Part shown: piece after piece, positions 52,700 to 64,000 of the stretch | Numbering within the stretch: the first letter of the stretch is position 1 | How the letters are laid out: each line of letters starts with the position of its first letter | Assembly: GCA_010093685.1 (NCBI GenBank) | Contig: MU006217.1 | Span: forward strand, 954,911 to 1,018,910 | Direction of reading: 5' to 3' | Length of the DNA: 64,000 nt | Source of the DNA: Ophiobolus disseminans | Taxonomy: Eukaryota; Ascomycota; Dothideomycetes; Pleosporales; Phaeosphaeriaceae | Translations under genes and position numbers: made by a program | The notes under the pieces: model-generated | The model's input: only the letters and a program-made list of their open reading frames with translations | What the model was told of the DNA's origin: nothing | Database searches by the model: none

Positions 52700-54901
52700 T
52701 TTGTAGAAGAGTCGAGACAGGCAGCTTGAGTGGAAGTGCAGTTGAATAAGAGTAAGAAAACAAGGCGAGAGCAAGAAAGCATGGGAAGGAAACGAGGCTC
52801 ATGCGCTGAGATGCGGATGAATGAAACAAGGAAAGCAAGAGTCACTGCCTGGTGAGGTGACTGGACGTGGAGAAGACTCAGAAAGGCTACGTCCAGAATT
52901 CAGTGAATCATTATATGCCGGGCCGGCATTCTTTTCTATACTCCATGTAGAAATGTGTGAAAACAATGTCGGATGACGACACTTGCGTAGGAATGACTAG
53001 GGAAGAGTAGTGTCTCCTGTTCTATGTAAGAAAACATAGTCGCCGATGGGCTCTTTTGGACATGCAACGAAGTAGAGCATACGCAAAGATATTGACGGGG
53101 TGGTAACTCTTTATACAAACCCCGGCCAAGAAAAAGTCTCGAAGCCCTCAAGGTGGCTATCATTCACAAGAGTCAAATCAGACCATCGAAGGTAGCCAAA
53201 AACTACAAAATCTGCATTGTGGTGCCGCTCGGGTACCCGTTCCGCAGCTGTGCCTGTCGATCTCGGTAGAGCGAGGTGGTAATGCCAGGTTCCGCAACTC
53301 GCCGGACTGGGAAGGTGGTGCCGGGCGGAGGAGGAACGGCCAGGGAGGACACGACCATGGAATGTGATGTAGATGACGCACGTAACGGTGGCTTGATTTA
53401 GGCCGACCTGGGCGTCGGACAGGCTCGAGATTGGAGCAATAGGCGTGAGGGTGGCTGACAGCAGTCACGGTTTGCAAGCAGTATTGGAGACCGCTCGCGC
53501 TCGCCGATCCCTGGAGATCAACCAGGACGCGGAAGAGGTGCCTAGGGAAGGCGAGTGAGCCGGTGAACTCGCTCGAACGCTGATATGCAGCACTGCTAAG
53601 CGAGGGATGGCAGCCAGCGGTATGGGAGGGAGGTGGGATGAAAGACATCAGGCTGATTGTGGAGGAACATAGTCTCCTACCTATCAGTTCGCAAGATGAG
53701 ACCTGATGGTGAGGCCCGCGCGTCTGTTGTTGCTGTATGCGGCGTTACTCTGCTCCATTTGGCGTGCATCCGGAGGGATTGTCAACGGCGGCGTGCTGCG
53801 CCACCACCGCCGGTCGCTGCTCTTCTTGGCTAGCCTTGCACGTATGCGGCGAGGATTGACGTGGAGGATGTGCGCAGGTGTTGTCCGCGCCGTCGCTTCG
53901 TTGCCATCGCAGAATTTTCCCAGGTCCAGCTCCTGGGTAGCAAATGGGTGCGAAAAGCGGCCGTCAGCACGGCAAGCTGCTGCGCAGCGCCGCAGTGGCG
54001 GCGATGGGCGACGACGCGGGATTGGCGGTGGTGGGTTTGTTAAGCAGCCGCCGAGGACTCAGCCCCAAAGGCTCCAAAGGGCTTGCGTCGTGGACCCATA
54101 GCGATTTCGACTTGCCGTTCCACCCGTGCATGAGGCTGGCCGTTCTGCTCTGCTGCCCACCATCCGCCTATCTTGCAAGATCGACTGCTCCTCCATCTCC
54201 AGCGTCTCCATCTCCCCAAGGCAAAGGGATCGACCGGTTGCGCGTGCTGAACAGCGTCGGCCGCCCACTAGCCGGCTGAAGGAGGAAGGAAAGGTCCGTG
54301 TGGCCCCGACAGCGCCTCTAGCGGAAAACATCCAAGCCACACTCTTCGCTCCAGCTCTTCGTCATCGGCACCACCAGCCTTCGCGTCGCATCAGCCTGTG
54401 CAGCACCACCACACTTCGACCCTGCGCGTCACGGGCGCCGGATCCTTTGCAGTACCTCGACATCCAGCAGCGACCGCCCTCTCCAGCCGTGCATCGCATC
54501 CCCGCCAAGCGCACGCTGCTTCTACTTGCGCCGAGCACTGATTGACCGGCCGCTTGCCTGCTCAGCTCACCAGCCTCGCGCCCTGGACTGAGGCGTCGCT
54601 CTCCACACTTCGGCCGATCTGCTGGGACCGCACTACCGTCGCATTCGCCGTCACCGACAACGTCGACGCAGCTCAGAGTGCGTCCTCGCCAGGCTGGCTT
54701 GCTCGTACGTCGCTGTCTATCTGGAGTATTGGTAGACACACCCTGGCATGAGCTTGGTCCGGCCTTGACCAAAGAAATCGCACATTGACACGCGCAGCAA
54801 CGGGCGCATCAAAACAAAGGTCCGTAGCTTTATTCCTCTGCATATGGGGGGGAAGTATCCATGTCTTGTTTTGCGCCGTGACTTGCACGGCACGCGGTCC
54901 A
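52700..54901. other. Long intergenic region, promoter of the C2H2 factor
   Basis: This 2.2-kb region separates the divergent RBR and C2H2 genes. The right 1.2 kb is GC- and pyrimidine-rich with many short ATG-started frames, as expected of a long regulated 5' leader with upstream ORFs. A 156-codon minus frame (53178-53648) has no motif and is not called. Confidence 0.5.
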
Positions 54902-56824
54902 ATGCAGGCTAACATGTCGTTGAAGACGTCTTCCAGCAACCCTCCCAGAGCCGCTGCGATGGCTGCCACCACAAGGGCCATCACGCCCACCCACACAGGC
55001 CCTTTCGCCGCGCCAAATGGGCCCACGACACCGGGATCGACCGCACGCAACTCGCACGGCGGCGCAACCTTCGGGACCCACCTGACCAACTCACCGCGTG
55101 GGCTGTCCCCGCGACTCTCGCCCCAGCCGGTCCCAGGAGCGATGTCACTATCTGACGAGCGGCAATATCGAAAGAGCACATCGAGAGGAGCGAGCCCGAA
55201 CCCCGCCGCCTCAATCGCACCAGGCTCACACCCCCCGAGCGCCCCACAGGGACCAGCACCCTCGAATCCGCAACCCCAAAAGTTGATGAAGCCTGCCATC
55301 ATGATACCGGAGCACTCCGGCGTCACGGGCGAGACCATGCAAACAAGTCCGGTCAGCCTGTCCAGCTTTGGCGACGATGCAACAACCGCGGCAGGTACGA
55401 GCGCGCTCGAGGCAACTGCGGGCCCCAAGAGCGGCACAGGTCGCGAAGGCGCGCCTCCGCAGACTCAACACCACAACCAGCATCACCACCAACTCATTGC
55501 GCCAAATCCGGGCGACAACCCCGGCAACCGCGCTTTCACATTTCCCGGGCCAATGCCCACCGAGCCCGATCCGCGCGCCCCGGCCCGCCAGATGAGCTTG
55601 CCAGGCTATGGCCAGAATACTCCAAAGTCGCCCTCGACAAAGCGCCACAAATGCCCATACTGCTCTACTGATTTCACGCGGCACCACAACCTCAAGAGCC
55701 ATCTTCTAACACATAGCCAAGAAAAGCCATATGAGTGCCCCACGTGCCAAGCGCGTTTCCGTCGTTTGCACGATTTGAAACGCCACACGAAATTGCACAC
55801 GGGCGAGCGTCCGCACACTTGCTTCAAGTGCGGTCGCAGATTTGCTCGTGGCGACGCGCTTGCCCGACACAACAAGGGTCAGGGTGGCTGTGCAGGCCGT
55901 CGGTCAAGCTTCGGCATGGAGGACGACCTAGGGGATGCCAAGGGCGACGGGGAAATGGACGGAGTGGTCTACACCGGCGAACACGACGGAGAAGGCGATG
56001 AAGACGACGACGGGGGACGCCGCGTCAGTGAGCCAGCGCGTAAGAGGCAGAACACCGGCAACTCTACGCAAGGTTCGTATCATCAGCACTCCAGTACATA
56101 CCCGCCCATTGCTGCCAACCGAGCATCAACTGGCCAAAACAACCTCCGCCCATACTACCCACCAACATCATCGCAAGCGACTAACATTTCGCCAAAAATA
56201 GCGCCTTCAAGTATCTCGTCTCTGCACAATGCAAACCAACAAAACGTGTTTGCCCAGGGTGGCATGACGGAGAGCCCCAAGCCATTATCCCCCCGCCAGC
56301 AAGAACAGCATCGTCTTGGCGCGCGAGATAACAGCTTGCCTGGCTCGCGCTCGCCAAACATGTCGCACCACATCCATCAGCAAAGCCTCGCCCGCGCTGC
56401 AAATCGTGGTACTCCACCAATGGGCTTGGCACCGCCAAATGGAAACAACGGACCGCATCTTCCATCTCTTCCTGGCCTAAATCCTCTGGGGCCCAAGCAA
56501 GGGTCGCAGGGCGGCAAGAGTAGTCTGCTTCAGCATCAGCCGATGGCTGCACCAGGAAGCTCTTCCCAGCCTGGCAGCATGTCAAGCCATGGTGGTAGCG
56601 GTAGTAGCATGCGCGAGATTATGGGTGGCCAAGTCGATGTCTGGCAGTACGTCCGCGAAATGGAGGCCCGGATGGCTCGGACGGAGAAGGAGCATACGGA
56701 TAGGATTACACTCCTGACGAACGAGGTTAATACACTGCGTGGTCAGCTGCAAGAAAAGAATTCGATCAGCACACCGGCCCAGCAGACGCCCAGCAATCCA
56801 CAGGCTCAGCAATCAGGCCCATGA
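54902..56824 (+). CDS. C2H2 zinc-finger transcription factor
   Basis: Single exon. From 54902 it encodes 640 residues; a second ATG at 54914 is equally possible because a GCAG acceptor-like site falls between them. The in-frame extension to 54785 looks like leader. Three fingers lie at about 246-330: CPYCSTDFTRHHNLKSHLLTH, CPTCQARFRRLHDLKRHTKLH (canonical C2H2) and CFKCGRRFARGDALARHNKG ending in GGC (a C2HC variant). The RFARGDALARH finger is typical of a fungal class related in style to Crz1/Azf1 factors. Flanks are Pro/Ser/Gln-rich activation-type sequence with an acidic patch. A short coiled coil (VREMEARMARTEKEHTDR) lies near the C-terminus and may mediate dimerisation. Target genes unknown. 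Confidence 0.88.
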   Translation: MQANMSLKTSSSNPPRAAAMAATTRAITPTHTGPFAAPNGPTTPGSTARNSHGGATFGTHLTNSPRGLSPRLSPQPVPGAMSLSDERQYRKSTSRGASPNPAASIAPGSHPPSAPQGPAPSNPQPQKLMKPAIMIPEHSGVTGETMQTSPVSLSSFGDDATTAAGTSALEATAGPKSGTGREGAPPQTQHHNQHHHQLIAPNPGDNPGNRAFTFPGPMPTEPDPRAPARQMSLPGYGQNTPKSPSTKRHKCPYCSTDFTRHHNLKSHLLTHSQEKPYECPTCQARFRRLHDLKRHTKLHTGERPHTCFKCGRRFARGDALARHNKGQGGCAGRRSSFGMEDDLGDAKGDGEMDGVVYTGEHDGEGDEDDDGGRRVSEPARKRQNTGNSTQGSYHQHSSTYPPIAANRASTGQNNLRPYYPPTSSQATNISPKIAPSSISSLHNANQQNVFAQGGMTESPKPLSPRQQEQHRLGARDNSLPGSRSPNMSHHIHQQSLARAANRGTPPMGLAPPNGNNGPHLPSLPGLNPLGPKQGSQGGKSSLLQHQPMAAPGSSSQPGSMSSHGGSGSSMREIMGGQVDVWQYVREMEARMARTEKEHTDRITLLTNEVNTLRGQLQEKNSISTPAQQTPSNPQAQQSGP

Positions 56825-57830
56825 AAAGGGTCTCATGTTGACTAGCGTTAGGAAGGAGTTGGGGTTGAGCGTTGCTTGCGGCGTCTGGGAATCACGCAAT
56901 ATGGGTAGGTTATCTAGGAGCATAGAGGTTGCTCCAGGACAGAGGCAGGAAAGACATGTGGTAGAACGACGGCAACACATGTGCTACGGACGTCGGCTGC
57001 TCGACCATGTTCAGATGATACCCGTTATACTTGGAAAGTATCACTGCTGTTGTTAGACATTTCCAGCATCTCATTACGTTGTCCTACACTCGCTCGAAGT
57101 ATCTCCGTCCAGCTTTGTATATTATCAAGTTGTTGCGGCCTCGGCCTTTTCTTTTATATGATACCTCTTTTGGGTCTTAGGATGAACATGGTTTATGTAT
57201 GGAATGAACAGATTGAAGCACATCGTGGTGTGAGACTGATATTGTTTAGTGAAACTGTGTGATGTGGCTAGTTTGGAGTCTGCCAGCACAGGTTTCGCAA
57301 TTTGACACGCAGGCGCAGCAACCAGCATATCCCTGGCGCGCAGGAGGAATGTTTGCGGTACTCACCTAGAGATGTGAGGATTGTTAAAGAGACGAAGAGG
57401 ATATCAAGTCTTCAATCTAATAAATAATGATGTTTCAGAAGTGGTATTACCGCACGTAATTCGATCGAGCAAGATGTGAGGTGGGAAGGACGAGCTATTC
57501 CCGACTAGCGCAGACGGCTTCGAGCCTGGAGGCCCGCCCTTTACACGTCACCTGGGCACCCTGTTCCGTGGTGCACAATTACCACGCCGCCAACCCGCTG
57601 CCCACTGCCCACCTCTTGACGTCGAATACCAGAATACATCCAGCCTCTACTCCTCCCTTGCGCCCAACGCCCCCGATGGATGGCGGATCTCCTCGCTGAT
57701 AGGCGCGCCGCGCATCCAAACCCACCGCAAGGCCCAATCGAAGCAGAGCATAGCCGCGCTGGGTGCTCTGCCCGCACCAGCCCAGAGCAACCCGGCACAT
57801 CGTCGCAGTGAAGACTGCTCGACCCCGCTC
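56825..57830. other. Intergenic region, no gene seen
   Basis: 1.0 kb between two plus-strand genes: the 3' region of the C2H2 factor and the promoter of the next gene. No repeat or RNA gene found. Confidence 0.5.
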
Positions 57831-60506
57831 ATGGAGAAGATGAGCTCCTCCGACACGCACCGCCGCCGCAGCAGAAAGGACCCGGATCGCGAACGCAGCA
57901 GCCCCAAGAGCAAAGACCGGGACCGTGATCGCGACAGGGATAAGGACCGCGACCGAGAGCGCCATAAGAGCTCCAAGACACGCAAAACCCGCTCTTCTGC
58001 CGGCAAGGACGACGAGGGCGACGAAGAGCGACCCCGCCACCGCCCCTCCACTGAGCGCATGCGCACGTCTTCGTCGACGCAGTCGTCCAAGTCGCAGAAG
58101 ATGGCCGTAGTGCCCGAGATGGCGCGCAGAGGCTCGTTCGGCTCGGTGAACGCCTCGCGGAGCAGCCTGTCGTACCCGACGCTGTCCAAGACACACGCAA
58201 AGGAGAACATATACTCGCGGGAGGAGGCGGCGCGGCGGAACGCGGGCATGACACCGGACGCCACAGACATCGACGTGAACAAGGACGAGCCTCGAGTTGT
58301 ACCGCAGCCGCCTAACCGAGTCGCACCCACACCCCCGCGACCTCCCCCGAGCCCCCCGCTCACGGCCACGACGGCCGCAGACCTGCGCAAGACGGCGAGC
58401 GCCAACAGCATGCGCCGCAAGAACGCCGACGAGCTGCACCGCGAGATGGAGCCCCACAGGCAGAGCGTCGACAGCGGCACCCGCGTGACCTCGCAGGCCG
58501 GACCGCGGGCGGCGTCGCGCTCCAGCATCAGGGAGGGCGACTGCGACAGCACCGACATCACATCCAACACGGGCTCGCAGCCCAGCACCATCCGCGCCAA
58601 GTCGCCTCCTCCTCTGCCCGTCAGGACCAAGACGGCGAGCCCGGCGCGCACCCGAACGCCCGCAAGGTCCTCCACGCCCGTCAAGAAGAAGATGCGGGCC
58701 CCGTCAGAGTACACCCTCGACTCGGATGCCACATCGGTCCCTCCAGAGCCCGTCGTCAATGTGCGAGGGCACTCCCCCTCGTATTCCGAGGCCTCGCCCT
58801 CCTCTGCAATGGACTCCTCGCCACGCACACCCACCCAGCACTCCGTGCTTCCCTCCGTGGTCTCCTCCGTCAAGGATGGAGCCCCCATGATCGAGATCGT
58901 CAGCGACCCAATGTCGAGGACACAGTCGGTGGACCCCGGTTACTCCGGCATGGCTCCTCCACCACCACCTCCACCGCCTCCAGCCATGAACGGCGACCCT
59001 CCTCGCGTGGACTACCTCCTGCAGAATGGCGGCCTGTCGCGGCCGATCCCTCGCAGCCTGCTAGCGGCAATTGAGGGAGCACCGGCGCCCGCCTACTCGT
59101 CCTACATGTCACCCCGCACTACCGGAGCCCAGGGACACGATGTGCGGACATTCTTCAAGCCCATCCAGGTTGTACTGAACAATTACAATACCGTAATGGA
59201 CACCAATGGTTCGCTCGCAGTGGCCACCGGCTACCGGTCAGTAGCTCGCCGTTTGCTGGACCGCCTCGAGAATGTGTTTGCACGTAACATTTCGTCAGAG
59301 CACTGCCAATGCATGATGTGTCCCGACCAGCTAGTCGACGATGACGCTGCTGGCGCCAACTGGGGTGAGATTTTGGAACTCGTGTCTGGGCGATGTGAGC
59401 TGCCCACTTGGCCACCGTACGAAGACCACTCAGAGCCCGGACTTGGCATAACATCTTCGCAACTCGAAGCGCCATGCCAGCGAATTGACGTCGATGTCCC
59501 TGAGCAGTATCGCGCGCATTACGAGAAGCAGTCGAAGAAGACCAAGGTCGCAGTCCAGTCATGGCTATCAGACCAGCAAGAGACGGTCCCGGAGGATGCC
59601 GATGATGAAACATTGACTTTCATTATGTTGACACGCTTGGAGCAACCACAGCGACCGCTATTCTACGCCCTTCTGTGGGGTCTTGACCAGCTTCCAAATC
59701 CACGCACTCAAAAACCCGATACAGGGACTCCGCCATATCTCGCCAAGGCTGGCCTCGCGCTGCAGCGTCTCTACCGGCTCTACAACGCCCCTCGCGATCA
59801 ACTCGTAGTCATGTATTTGATCCGACACCCAAACATGCACAACATGCTCGCAACACTGGCAGCGGTGAAAAAGCACGAGTGGGAAATCCTGGTATCTGGA
59901 CGGTTCGACGGGTTCTTGTGGTCCGGTGCAGAAGACATACCAGGCCAGATACCCCAAAAAGACGGACCGCAACGATTCGCATCGCCATTCAGCCCGGGCC
60001 TCAATCAAACCTTCAGCCCTGGACCACAATCTCGCCCAGGATCAGCCCGCCCAGGCTCCGTTCGACCCACTGGTGGTGCACCAGTTCAGATTGACGAAGA
60101 GACCGAGATAGCCGTGCTTGCGGAGATTGAGCGCGAGATCTATCTTGGCATGGAAGCAATGGAAGACGCGTTTGAGCATTTGCATAACCAAGCCGAACTA
60201 GTACGGCGGCGTCTCCGTGAGCGCGCTGCTGGTCTCTCGATGGTCGCACAACAACGAAGAGGGTCTGGTGTGGACGGCATCGAGGTCAGAATGGGTACCC
60301 CGGCGAACCTGCGCGACGGAGAAGAGAGCTTCGACGATGCGCGAAGTGAGATTGGGCCAGACGACTCTGCGAGTAATGTCAGCCACAACAAACGGAGGAA
60401 GGCGCATCGGGCTCGAGAAAGGAGAACGCCAGCGCCAGTGGAAGAGGAGAGCGAAGAAGAAGAAAGTACGCTTGCGGAACGAATACGACGAAGATTACCG
60501 GTATGA
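57831..60506 (+). CDS. Conserved fungal protein with RD-rich N-terminus, unknown function
   Basis: Single exon, 891 residues. The first 60 residues are a charged RD/KD repeat region (KDRDRDRDRDKDRDRERHK), as in RNA-processing proteins. Residues about 60-430 are disordered and Ser/Pro/Arg-rich with a P9 tract (MAPPPPPPPPPAMNG). A folded helical domain spans about 437-730: HDVRTFFKPIQVVLNNYN, SVARRLLDRLENVFARNIS, HCQCMMC, PLFYALLWGLDQLPNP and NAPRDQLVVMYLIRHP. An amphipathic helix around EIAVLAEIEREIYLGMEAME and a basic/acidic tail end the protein. HCQCMMC may bind a metal. I do not recognise the family; the core looks well conserved. Confidence 0.85.
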   Translation: MEKMSSSDTHRRRSRKDPDRERSSPKSKDRDRDRDRDKDRDRERHKSSKTRKTRSSAGKDDEGDEERPRHRPSTERMRTSSSTQSSKSQKMAVVPEMARRGSFGSVNASRSSLSYPTLSKTHAKENIYSREEAARRNAGMTPDATDIDVNKDEPRVVPQPPNRVAPTPPRPPPSPPLTATTAADLRKTASANSMRRKNADELHREMEPHRQSVDSGTRVTSQAGPRAASRSSIREGDCDSTDITSNTGSQPSTIRAKSPPPLPVRTKTASPARTRTPARSSTPVKKKMRAPSEYTLDSDATSVPPEPVVNVRGHSPSYSEASPSSAMDSSPRTPTQHSVLPSVVSSVKDGAPMIEIVSDPMSRTQSVDPGYSGMAPPPPPPPPPAMNGDPPRVDYLLQNGGLSRPIPRSLLAAIEGAPAPAYSSYMSPRTTGAQGHDVRTFFKPIQVVLNNYNTVMDTNGSLAVATGYRSVARRLLDRLENVFARNISSEHCQCMMCPDQLVDDDAAGANWGEILELVSGRCELPTWPPYEDHSEPGLGITSSQLEAPCQRIDVDVPEQYRAHYEKQSKKTKVAVQSWLSDQQETVPEDADDETLTFIMLTRLEQPQRPLFYALLWGLDQLPNPRTQKPDTGTPPYLAKAGLALQRLYRLYNAPRDQLVVMYLIRHPNMHNMLATLAAVKKHEWEILVSGRFDGFLWSGAEDIPGQIPQKDGPQRFASPFSPGLNQTFSPGPQSRPGSARPGSVRPTGGAPVQIDEETEIAVLAEIEREIYLGMEAMEDAFEHLHNQAELVRRRLRERAAGLSMVAQQRRGSGVDGIEVRMGTPANLRDGEESFDDARSEIGPDDSASNVSHNKRRKAHRARERRTPAPVEEESEEEESTLAERIRRRLPV

Positions 60507-61596
60507 GTAACGCCGCCAGCACACCATGAGCGATTATCTACTTTTGCATTTGACGGAGCCGGCGCTGGAGCTTTCATATCGTCTGGTGCATGGGTCTTTT
60601 CGGTATATGACTATGGCTTTGTTAACGGCCGCGAAAACATGGATACCCAAATTTGTGAGCACGCTTGAAGGCGTCCTCGAGAGCTAATGGATGGATTTAT
60701 TTTTCTCAATGTCGTTATCACACTGAATTATGAGGGTCAATAGCAATGAGAGAATCTTGCAGATGGTGCTACAACGCTGAATGCATAATGCCACCTGCTC
60801 GCCCAGATTGGGGGTCCGACTGTGGTAACCCAATCAGATGGTGTCGTCCGGTCTTCCTCGAGACGGATTGCGGCAGCTAACCCCTCGTGCATCGCCATTT
60901 ATGCTTGTGCAACATTGTTCATTGGCGACTGTGGAATTTCATCGTGAACGGGAAACCAGTATGGGAGTTTATGGAGAGGATACAGTTCAGGCTGGCTGCC
61001 CCGCTGGGGTTGGGGTGAGCGTCATCGCGGTACAATCCCTGTCGATAATACAACTCGACGCGCCCGCACTCCCTCGCTCCATGACAACGGAAAGAGGGCA
61101 GTAATAAACAGCGCCAGACCGTGCCCGCGCTGCCAACAGTCACCACTCGGCCAGCACGGCGCATCGAATTCTCTTCTCGCTCAACTCTCGGGTCTGAGCA
61201 TTCAACTACCGACGTGCAATCAGTCCATCATTCCCTTGGTAGCGGTTGCCCGTGCGATCAAGTGTTTACATTGGAAACAACGGCCCAACTCTGCGCCTGC
61301 CACTTTTTGGCACGCCCGCCCGCCAGCATTGCAACTGCCGCGAGATTCGAAGACTACCGGACGACAGCACATCACACGCGCTGCTTCCTTGGTCTACGTT
61401 ACCGCGACTGCGACACCCCCCGCAAGTTCAGACCCTTCCACGGGCTCACTTGACGCTTCCGATACCACCAACGCGCGACGAAGTCTTTGCGCTTTCCGGC
61501 GACTTGGACATTGCCCCTCAACCCAGCACAAACGTCACAGATTCCAGACGAACCACTCCCTCTCGCACCCTATCGATAAACTATCGCTCCTACAAC
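60507..61596. promoter_or_regulatory. Promoter/5' leader of the kinase gene
   Basis: 1.09 kb upstream of the kinase ATG. The last 350 bases are C-rich and open in the kinase phase from 61246, but they contain no ATG in that phase and no family sequence, so they are leader. Confidence 0.5.
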
Positions 61597-63924
61597 ATGG
61601 CAGACTTCGGCGCAAACGAGGCCATAGATCCGACGACGCTCTTTACAAAGCAAGAATGCATAGGAGGAGGCAGTTTCGGCAAGGTATACAAGGGCTTGGA
61701 CCGACGGACAGGACACACGGTAGCCATCAAGGTCATCGATGTCGAAAATGCCGAGGATGAGGTGGAAGACATAATGGGCGAGATCATGATCCTCTCAGGC
61801 ATGAGCTCACCTTACGTAACTAGATATTACGGCTCGTATCTGCACGGTTCAGACCTGTGGATCGTCATGGAATTCTGTTCGGGCGGGAGTTGCGCAGATT
61901 TGATGAAGCCTGGACTTATTGCCGAAGCGGAGATTGCCGTCATAGTGAAGGAGCTGCTGCAAGGCTTGATGTACCTGCACGACGACGGCAAGCTACATCG
62001 CGATATCAAGGGTGCGTACCATTGACTTGTGGCTCTGATTGTGGCTAACCTGAGCATAGCCGCCAACATCCTCGTGGGCGCAAGCGGGCAAGTCAAGCTT
62101 GCGGATTTCGGCGTCTCGGGCCAGCTTTCTGCGACCATGACCAAGAAGAACACATTTGTTGGCACACCCTTCTGGATGGCGCCTGAGGTTATCAAGCAGT
62201 CTGGCTATGACGGCAAGGCAGACATCTGGTCACTCGGTATCACAGCGCTTGAGTTGGCCAATGGCGAGCCACCATATGCAGATATCCACCCGATGAAAGT
62301 CCTCTTTCTGATACCAAAGAACCCACCACCACAGCTGCACGGCAACTTTTCATCCGCATTCAAGGAGTTTATTGAGCTCTGTTTGCGCAAGGATCCGCGA
62401 GAAAGGCCCACGGCAAAGCAATTGCTCCAAACAAACTTCGTTCGCAAAGCTGGAAAGCCTGCCCGTCTACAGGAGCTCATCTCAAGGTACCAGGACTGGA
62501 AACTGCGGTACCCCAAGGAAGCCGCAGAGTCTGAGGACGAATTTACTCCTGTCAAGAGAAAAGATCCCGTCAACGAAGACTTGTGGGATTTTGGGACAGT
62601 GAGACCTGTGGGAGGCGGTAGAGGTCCGGCGTTGGCGCCGATGAGCGATGCTGGTGCTAATGCTCGCAATCCGTCGCCACAGCGGAAGCCTGCGCCTCAG
62701 CAAAAAGGGGATTATGGTGACGAGAACGAAGACACGATTCGAGGAAGCCCTCCACCATCGCCAACAAAGCGTTTGCCGTTCCTTCAGACTCAAGGTTCAG
62801 GTGCAGGTTCAATAAGCACAGCTGCAAGAATACCTCTACCACCGTCGCCAGAAAAGAGGTCGGCGCCCATGTTTCCGCCCCCAGCACAAGAAATCCCACG
62901 CAAGTCTCCTGTACCTGGATTCTTCTCGCCACCTCAGAACCGCGGACTCGTCACACCAACCAAACCACAAACTCCACAGCAGCCTCGAAGGCAAACACCG
63001 CTTGCCCATGCGTACGATGAGTACATGCAGCGGTCGATCGCTGCCGACATGGAAAACATGGAGATCACGCTGCAACCGCATTCGCAGCAACGTAATCCTA
63101 CCCCAAGTCGGGCGTCCGTCCTACCTCAGATGAACTTGGATATCCCACCATATAGGGGACCTTCTGCTGTCTCTCCCACAAGTGCTGCTCCTCCTCCGCC
63201 AGCACACCAGCCACCACCACTCCTGAGTCCCATCAAGACAAAGCCTCAAGCTCCAATGTCCCAACAATCACAGAAGCCTCTGCCACCACTGGTTGGCCAG
63301 CAGCCGCTTCCGCCACTCGCTGGGCAAAAGCCTCTTCCTTCGACACAACAATCCTTTGCACCATTCAGCCCTACAACGTCCACAAAACCAGACTCGTCAT
63401 CGCCTTCGAATGATCCATTTGGAGGCCCCTCCCTCACCCGACAATTACAACACCAAGCCAGATCACCACCCCCGGCCCCCCTACATCTCACCAACAAATC
63501 CCCACCCCCACCCATGTCTCGAGGCTCCTTCGGCCGTCCTAAGCCTACCGCCAACCACCCCTCGATCCTCGCCCAACAAACTCCAGGCTCACCTGGCATG
63601 TCTACGGATATCACAGCCCTCGATGGCGTCGTCATTCCCGCGCTGGAAGCTGCGCTCTCGCGTCGCGCATACCAACTCAATCTTAAGAATAAACAGGAAT
63701 CAGCGCTGTCGCTGGGTGATCCCCAGGGCTTCATGGAGCGCCGACGACGCAGACATGATTGCCATGAGCGTGTGCGGACGCTGGTTAGTGAGATTAGTGA
63801 GAGATTTAAGGAGTTGGACCGCTGGGATGAACAGGGAGAGGTGGGTATGGGCGGAGAGGTTGCGGGTTTTTTGGAGGGGTTTCTTGAGGAGGTGCTTGTG
63901 AGGGTGGAGCCGGCTGACGATTGA
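61597..63924 (+). CDS. Germinal-centre (Ste20-group) kinase, Nak1/Kic1/Sid1-like
   Basis: Ser/Thr kinase of the GCK family, which in fungi works upstream of NDR kinases in polarity (MOR/RAM) or septation (SIN) pathways. Two exons, 61597-62011 and 62060-63924, with a 48-nt intron (62012-62059) inside the catalytic loop codon run. The product is 759 residues. The kinase domain spans about 16-270: glycine loop IGGGSFGKVYKG, K45, E62, H134-R135-D136 in HRDIKAANIL, D154 in DFG, and GTPFWMAPEVI. A long Pro/Gln/Ser-rich region follows. A conserved C-terminal helix block (IPALEAALSRR, then CHERVRTLVSEISERFKELD) may be a dimerisation or MO25-type docking segment. All catalytic residues are intact. Length favours Nak1/POD-6 over Sid1. 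Confidence 0.9.
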
Positions 63925-64000
63925 TTGATGGGATGGGATGTGTTTTATGTTTTTATGGCACGGTGTTGAGGGAGGGATATCTGGGCTTTACTGGAGATGC

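Noticed and set aside
53178..53648. 156-codon minus-strand frame
   Set aside because: Ser/Pro/His-rich, no motif, lies in the promoter-like region between divergent genes.
57647..58888. 413-codon open frame on the minus strand, with a second 292-codon frame beside it
   Set aside because: Both lie antisense to the GC-rich, repetitive N-terminal half of the 891-residue gene. Their sequences are Arg/Ser low complexity without motifs, as expected of shadows.
61246..61596. 117-codon upstream extension of the kinase
   Set aside because: No ATG in phase and no kinase-family sequence; MADFGAN at 61597 is the natural start.

Overview
The window is nuclear DNA of a filamentous ascomycete, most likely a Dothideomycete. 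The reasons are densely packed genes on both strands, introns of 43-71 nt with GTAAGT-type donors and CTAAC/CTGAC-type branch points, a velvet regulator (VelB), a UstYa-type (DUF3328) protein, an RRM-YTH protein and other fungus-specific families. I saw no rRNA, tRNA, CRISPR array or intact transposon. Exon boundaries below were placed by hand from splice signals, frame and family motifs.

Layout. 0.8-4.4 kb: a large, mostly disordered protein whose architecture recalls meiotic chromosome-axis proteins (Red1/Rec10/SYCP2). 5.6-9.8 kb: velB and a Hel2/ZNF598 ribosome-quality-control E3 ligase. 10.1-13.1 kb: a small group made of a UstYa-like oxidase-type gene, a membrane-anchored prolyl-4-hydroxylase-like oxygenase and a very short spliced gene for a 45-residue secreted peptide. 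13.3-22 kb: housekeeping genes, namely MND1 (meiotic recombination), an Rrn10-like RNA polymerase I factor, a CSA/Rad28 WD40 repair protein, an orphan, a METTL21-type methyltransferase, a DUF7704-like membrane protein and an MDR oxidoreductase.

22.4-30.2 kb is accessory in character. It holds a broken exonuclease-like gene and four paralogous F-box-like (LPRELRD motif) genes arranged as two convergent pairs; the first carries an in-frame stop. A second prolyl-4-hydroxylase paralogue follows at 30.4-31.4 kb. 32-41.6 kb returns to conserved genes: a Pho80-type cyclin, proteasome beta-1 (PRE3, with a 15-nt exon that carries the catalytic threonine), a Bem46-type hydrolase (with a GC-AG intron) and an RRM-YTH m6A reader.

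43.6-50.9 kb is again lineage-specific: a protein made of two copies of one unknown domain, a DHA2-type MFS transporter behind a perfect 16-bp bZIP-like palindrome, a broken coiled-coil gene and a decayed locus with a 47-bp tandem duplication. 51.2-64 kb holds an RBR E3 ligase, a three-finger C2H2 transcription factor, a conserved fungal orphan with an RD-rich N-terminus, and a germinal-centre (Ste20-group) kinase that is complete at the right edge.
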